NCBI GenBank assembly: GCA_945632055.1
Contig: CALZCU010000049.1
Location: forward strand, 1-6,720
Length of the DNA: 6,720 nt
Reading direction: 5' to 3'
Source of the DNA: an uncultured Ruminococcus sp.
GTDB taxonomy: Bacteria; Bacillota; Clostridia; Oscillospirales; Acutalibacteraceae
The notes beneath the pieces were generated by a model, which was not told the origin of the DNA, did not search any database, and was given only the letters and a program-made list of their open reading frames with translations. The position numbers and the translations under genes were made by a program. Of this stretch, positions 5,893-6,720 are shown piece after piece. The stretch's first letter is position 1. Each line of letters starts with the position of its first letter.

Positions 5893-6720
5893 TATGACAA
5901 AGCCTCCTCAAGTGCCTGTGCATTTTGTTCCATTAAAGAAATATAAGTTGCTCCGCTTTCAAACTCTTCCTTAGTAACATTATGGCAGGAGGAAAATCGG
6001 AGCATTTTTGCATTTGTGTCCTCTGCTATAAGCCTTGCAACTTTTCCGTTTGAAAATTCAAGATAGAATACAACAGAAATGTTCTGCTCTCTGACAAAGT
6101 CAATCATATGCGTTACTGTCGATATGCTCGGTTCAGTTTCACTGCTGCAACCGGGAAAAGCACATTCATAATTAAGAGAGTAATCATTTACAAAATATAA
6201 AAAAGGAAAACGGTCGCCGAAAACAACTGTATCCTGCTTTTTGCTCTTTACAATATCTTTAAAACGACTGTCGAGTTTATCAAGCTCTGACAAATAAGCA
6301 TTACAGTTTTCCTTGTACTTATTTTCATTTTTGCTGTCAACTGCACACAATTGAGTGCACACAGCTTTTGTAAGCCTCTTTGCGTTCTTTACAGAAGTCC
6401 AGATATGCTCGTCATATTCTTCCCCCTGCTCGTGCTCGTGTGCGTGTTCGGAATCGTGGTCGTGATTATGGTCTGCACTTTGCTCGTGAAGTAAGTCCAC
6501 GCAATCCATCATACGAATAATTTTCATATCCTTGTTCTGAACAGAGGAAAGCACTGTTTCAACCCACTCGTCACTCTCGCCGCCGTTATAAATAAAAATA
6601 TCGCAGTTTTCAATTGCAACTATGTCTGACGGAGAAGGTTCATAACTATGCGGCTCACTTCCCGGAGAAAGTAAAAGCTTAATATCGGCTTTATCACCTG
6701 CAATACTCCGTGTAAAATCG
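5892..6720 (-). CDS. znuA: Metal (zinc) ABC transporter substrate-binding protein, start off the window
   Basis: Partial gene: 275 residues are visible in a frame still open at the right edge (last full codon at 6719), so the signal peptide and first few dozen residues are missing. ZnuA-type proteins capture metal outside the membrane and deliver it to ZnuB. Numbering from the edge, SPGSEPHSYEPSPSD (18-32) contains the first ligand His24. A His-rich loop at 78-96 (HNHDHDSEHAHEHE is its core) is typical of zinc-binding members. DEHIW (103-107) gives the second ligand, His105. The third usual His is absent: the site reads FGDRFPF (167-173). PGCSSETEPS (189-198) and SSCHNV (243-248) follow, the latter offering Cys245/His246. 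A GTG at 6554 can be read as a start, but it is an internal Val codon, because the upstream 55 codons encode the conserved first metal site. First gene of the operon; its promoter and any Zur box are outside the window. Confidence 0.95.
   Translation of the reverse strand, partial: DFTRSIAGDKADIKLLLSPGSEPHSYEPSPSDIVAIENCDIFIYNGGESDEWVETVLSSVQNKDMKIIRMMDCVDLLHEQSADHNHDHDSEHAHEHEQGEEYDEHIWTSVKNAKRLTKAVCTQLCAVDSKNENKYKENCNAYLSELDKLDSRFKDIVKSKKQDTVVFGDRFPFLYFVNDYSLNYECAFPGCSSETEPSISTVTHMIDFVREQNISVVFYLEFSNGKVARLIAEDTNAKMLRFSSCHNVTKEEFESGATYISLMEQNAQALEEALS

Noticed and set aside
6423..6475. Repetitive CGTGCTCGTG-like stretch as a tandem repeat or CRISPR remnant
   Set aside because: It simply encodes the His/Glu/Asp-rich metal loop of ZnuA; the units are irregular and there are no spacers.
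6552..6554. GTG start for a 220-residue protein
   Set aside because: The frame is open to the right edge and the 55 codons upstream encode the conserved PGSEPHSYEP metal site, so this is an internal Val codon of a gene cut by the window.

Overview
The window looks like chromosomal DNA from a spore-forming member of the Firmicutes, most likely class Clostridia. The evidence is a three-gene gerA-type germination operon, a DUF421/DUF4363 pair of the kind common in Clostridia, strong GGAGG and GGTGAT ribosome binding sites, moderate-to-low G+C, and a metal-binding protein whose central motifs (GDRFPF, PGCSSETE, SCHNV) I associate from memory with a clostridial subgroup. I cannot fix the genus. 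There is no sign of phage, transposon, RNA gene or CRISPR array.

Layout from left to right. Positions 1-78 are A+T-rich and hold a possible minus-strand promoter overlapped by a short inverted repeat, probably belonging to a gene outside the window. Positions 79-3185 (minus strand) are the germination operon gerAA-gerAB-gerAC, transcribed right to left with 17-base and 8-base overlaps. The last gene is unusually short and seems to encode only the N-terminal domain of the GerAC lipoprotein. A 79-base divergent spacer (3186-3264) separates gerAA from a plus-strand pair (3265-4319): a DUF421 (YetF-like) membrane protein and a small DUF4363 protein, joined by an ATGA overlap. Positions 4325 to the right edge (minus strand) are a zinc/manganese-type ABC importer in the order znuA (cut by the edge), znuC, znuB, with one-base TAATG overlaps.

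Two functional modules are therefore present. The Ger proteins form an inner-membrane germinant receptor. The DUF421 protein is plausibly also spore-associated, because it sits back to back with gerAA and relatives have been linked to spore resistance. The Znu module imports a divalent metal, probably zinc, using a His-rich binding protein and an ATPase with a Cys/His-rich tail. The plus-strand pair and the Znu operon converge with only five bases between stop codons. The only good intrinsic terminator seen, reading on the minus strand for the Znu operon, lies inside the coding sequence of the opposing DUF4363 gene.

I did not find a new defence system or other wholly new system here. The items most worth following are the embedded terminator, the divergent sigma-G-like promoter module, the one-domain GerAC, and the metal-site variations in ZnuA and ZnuC.
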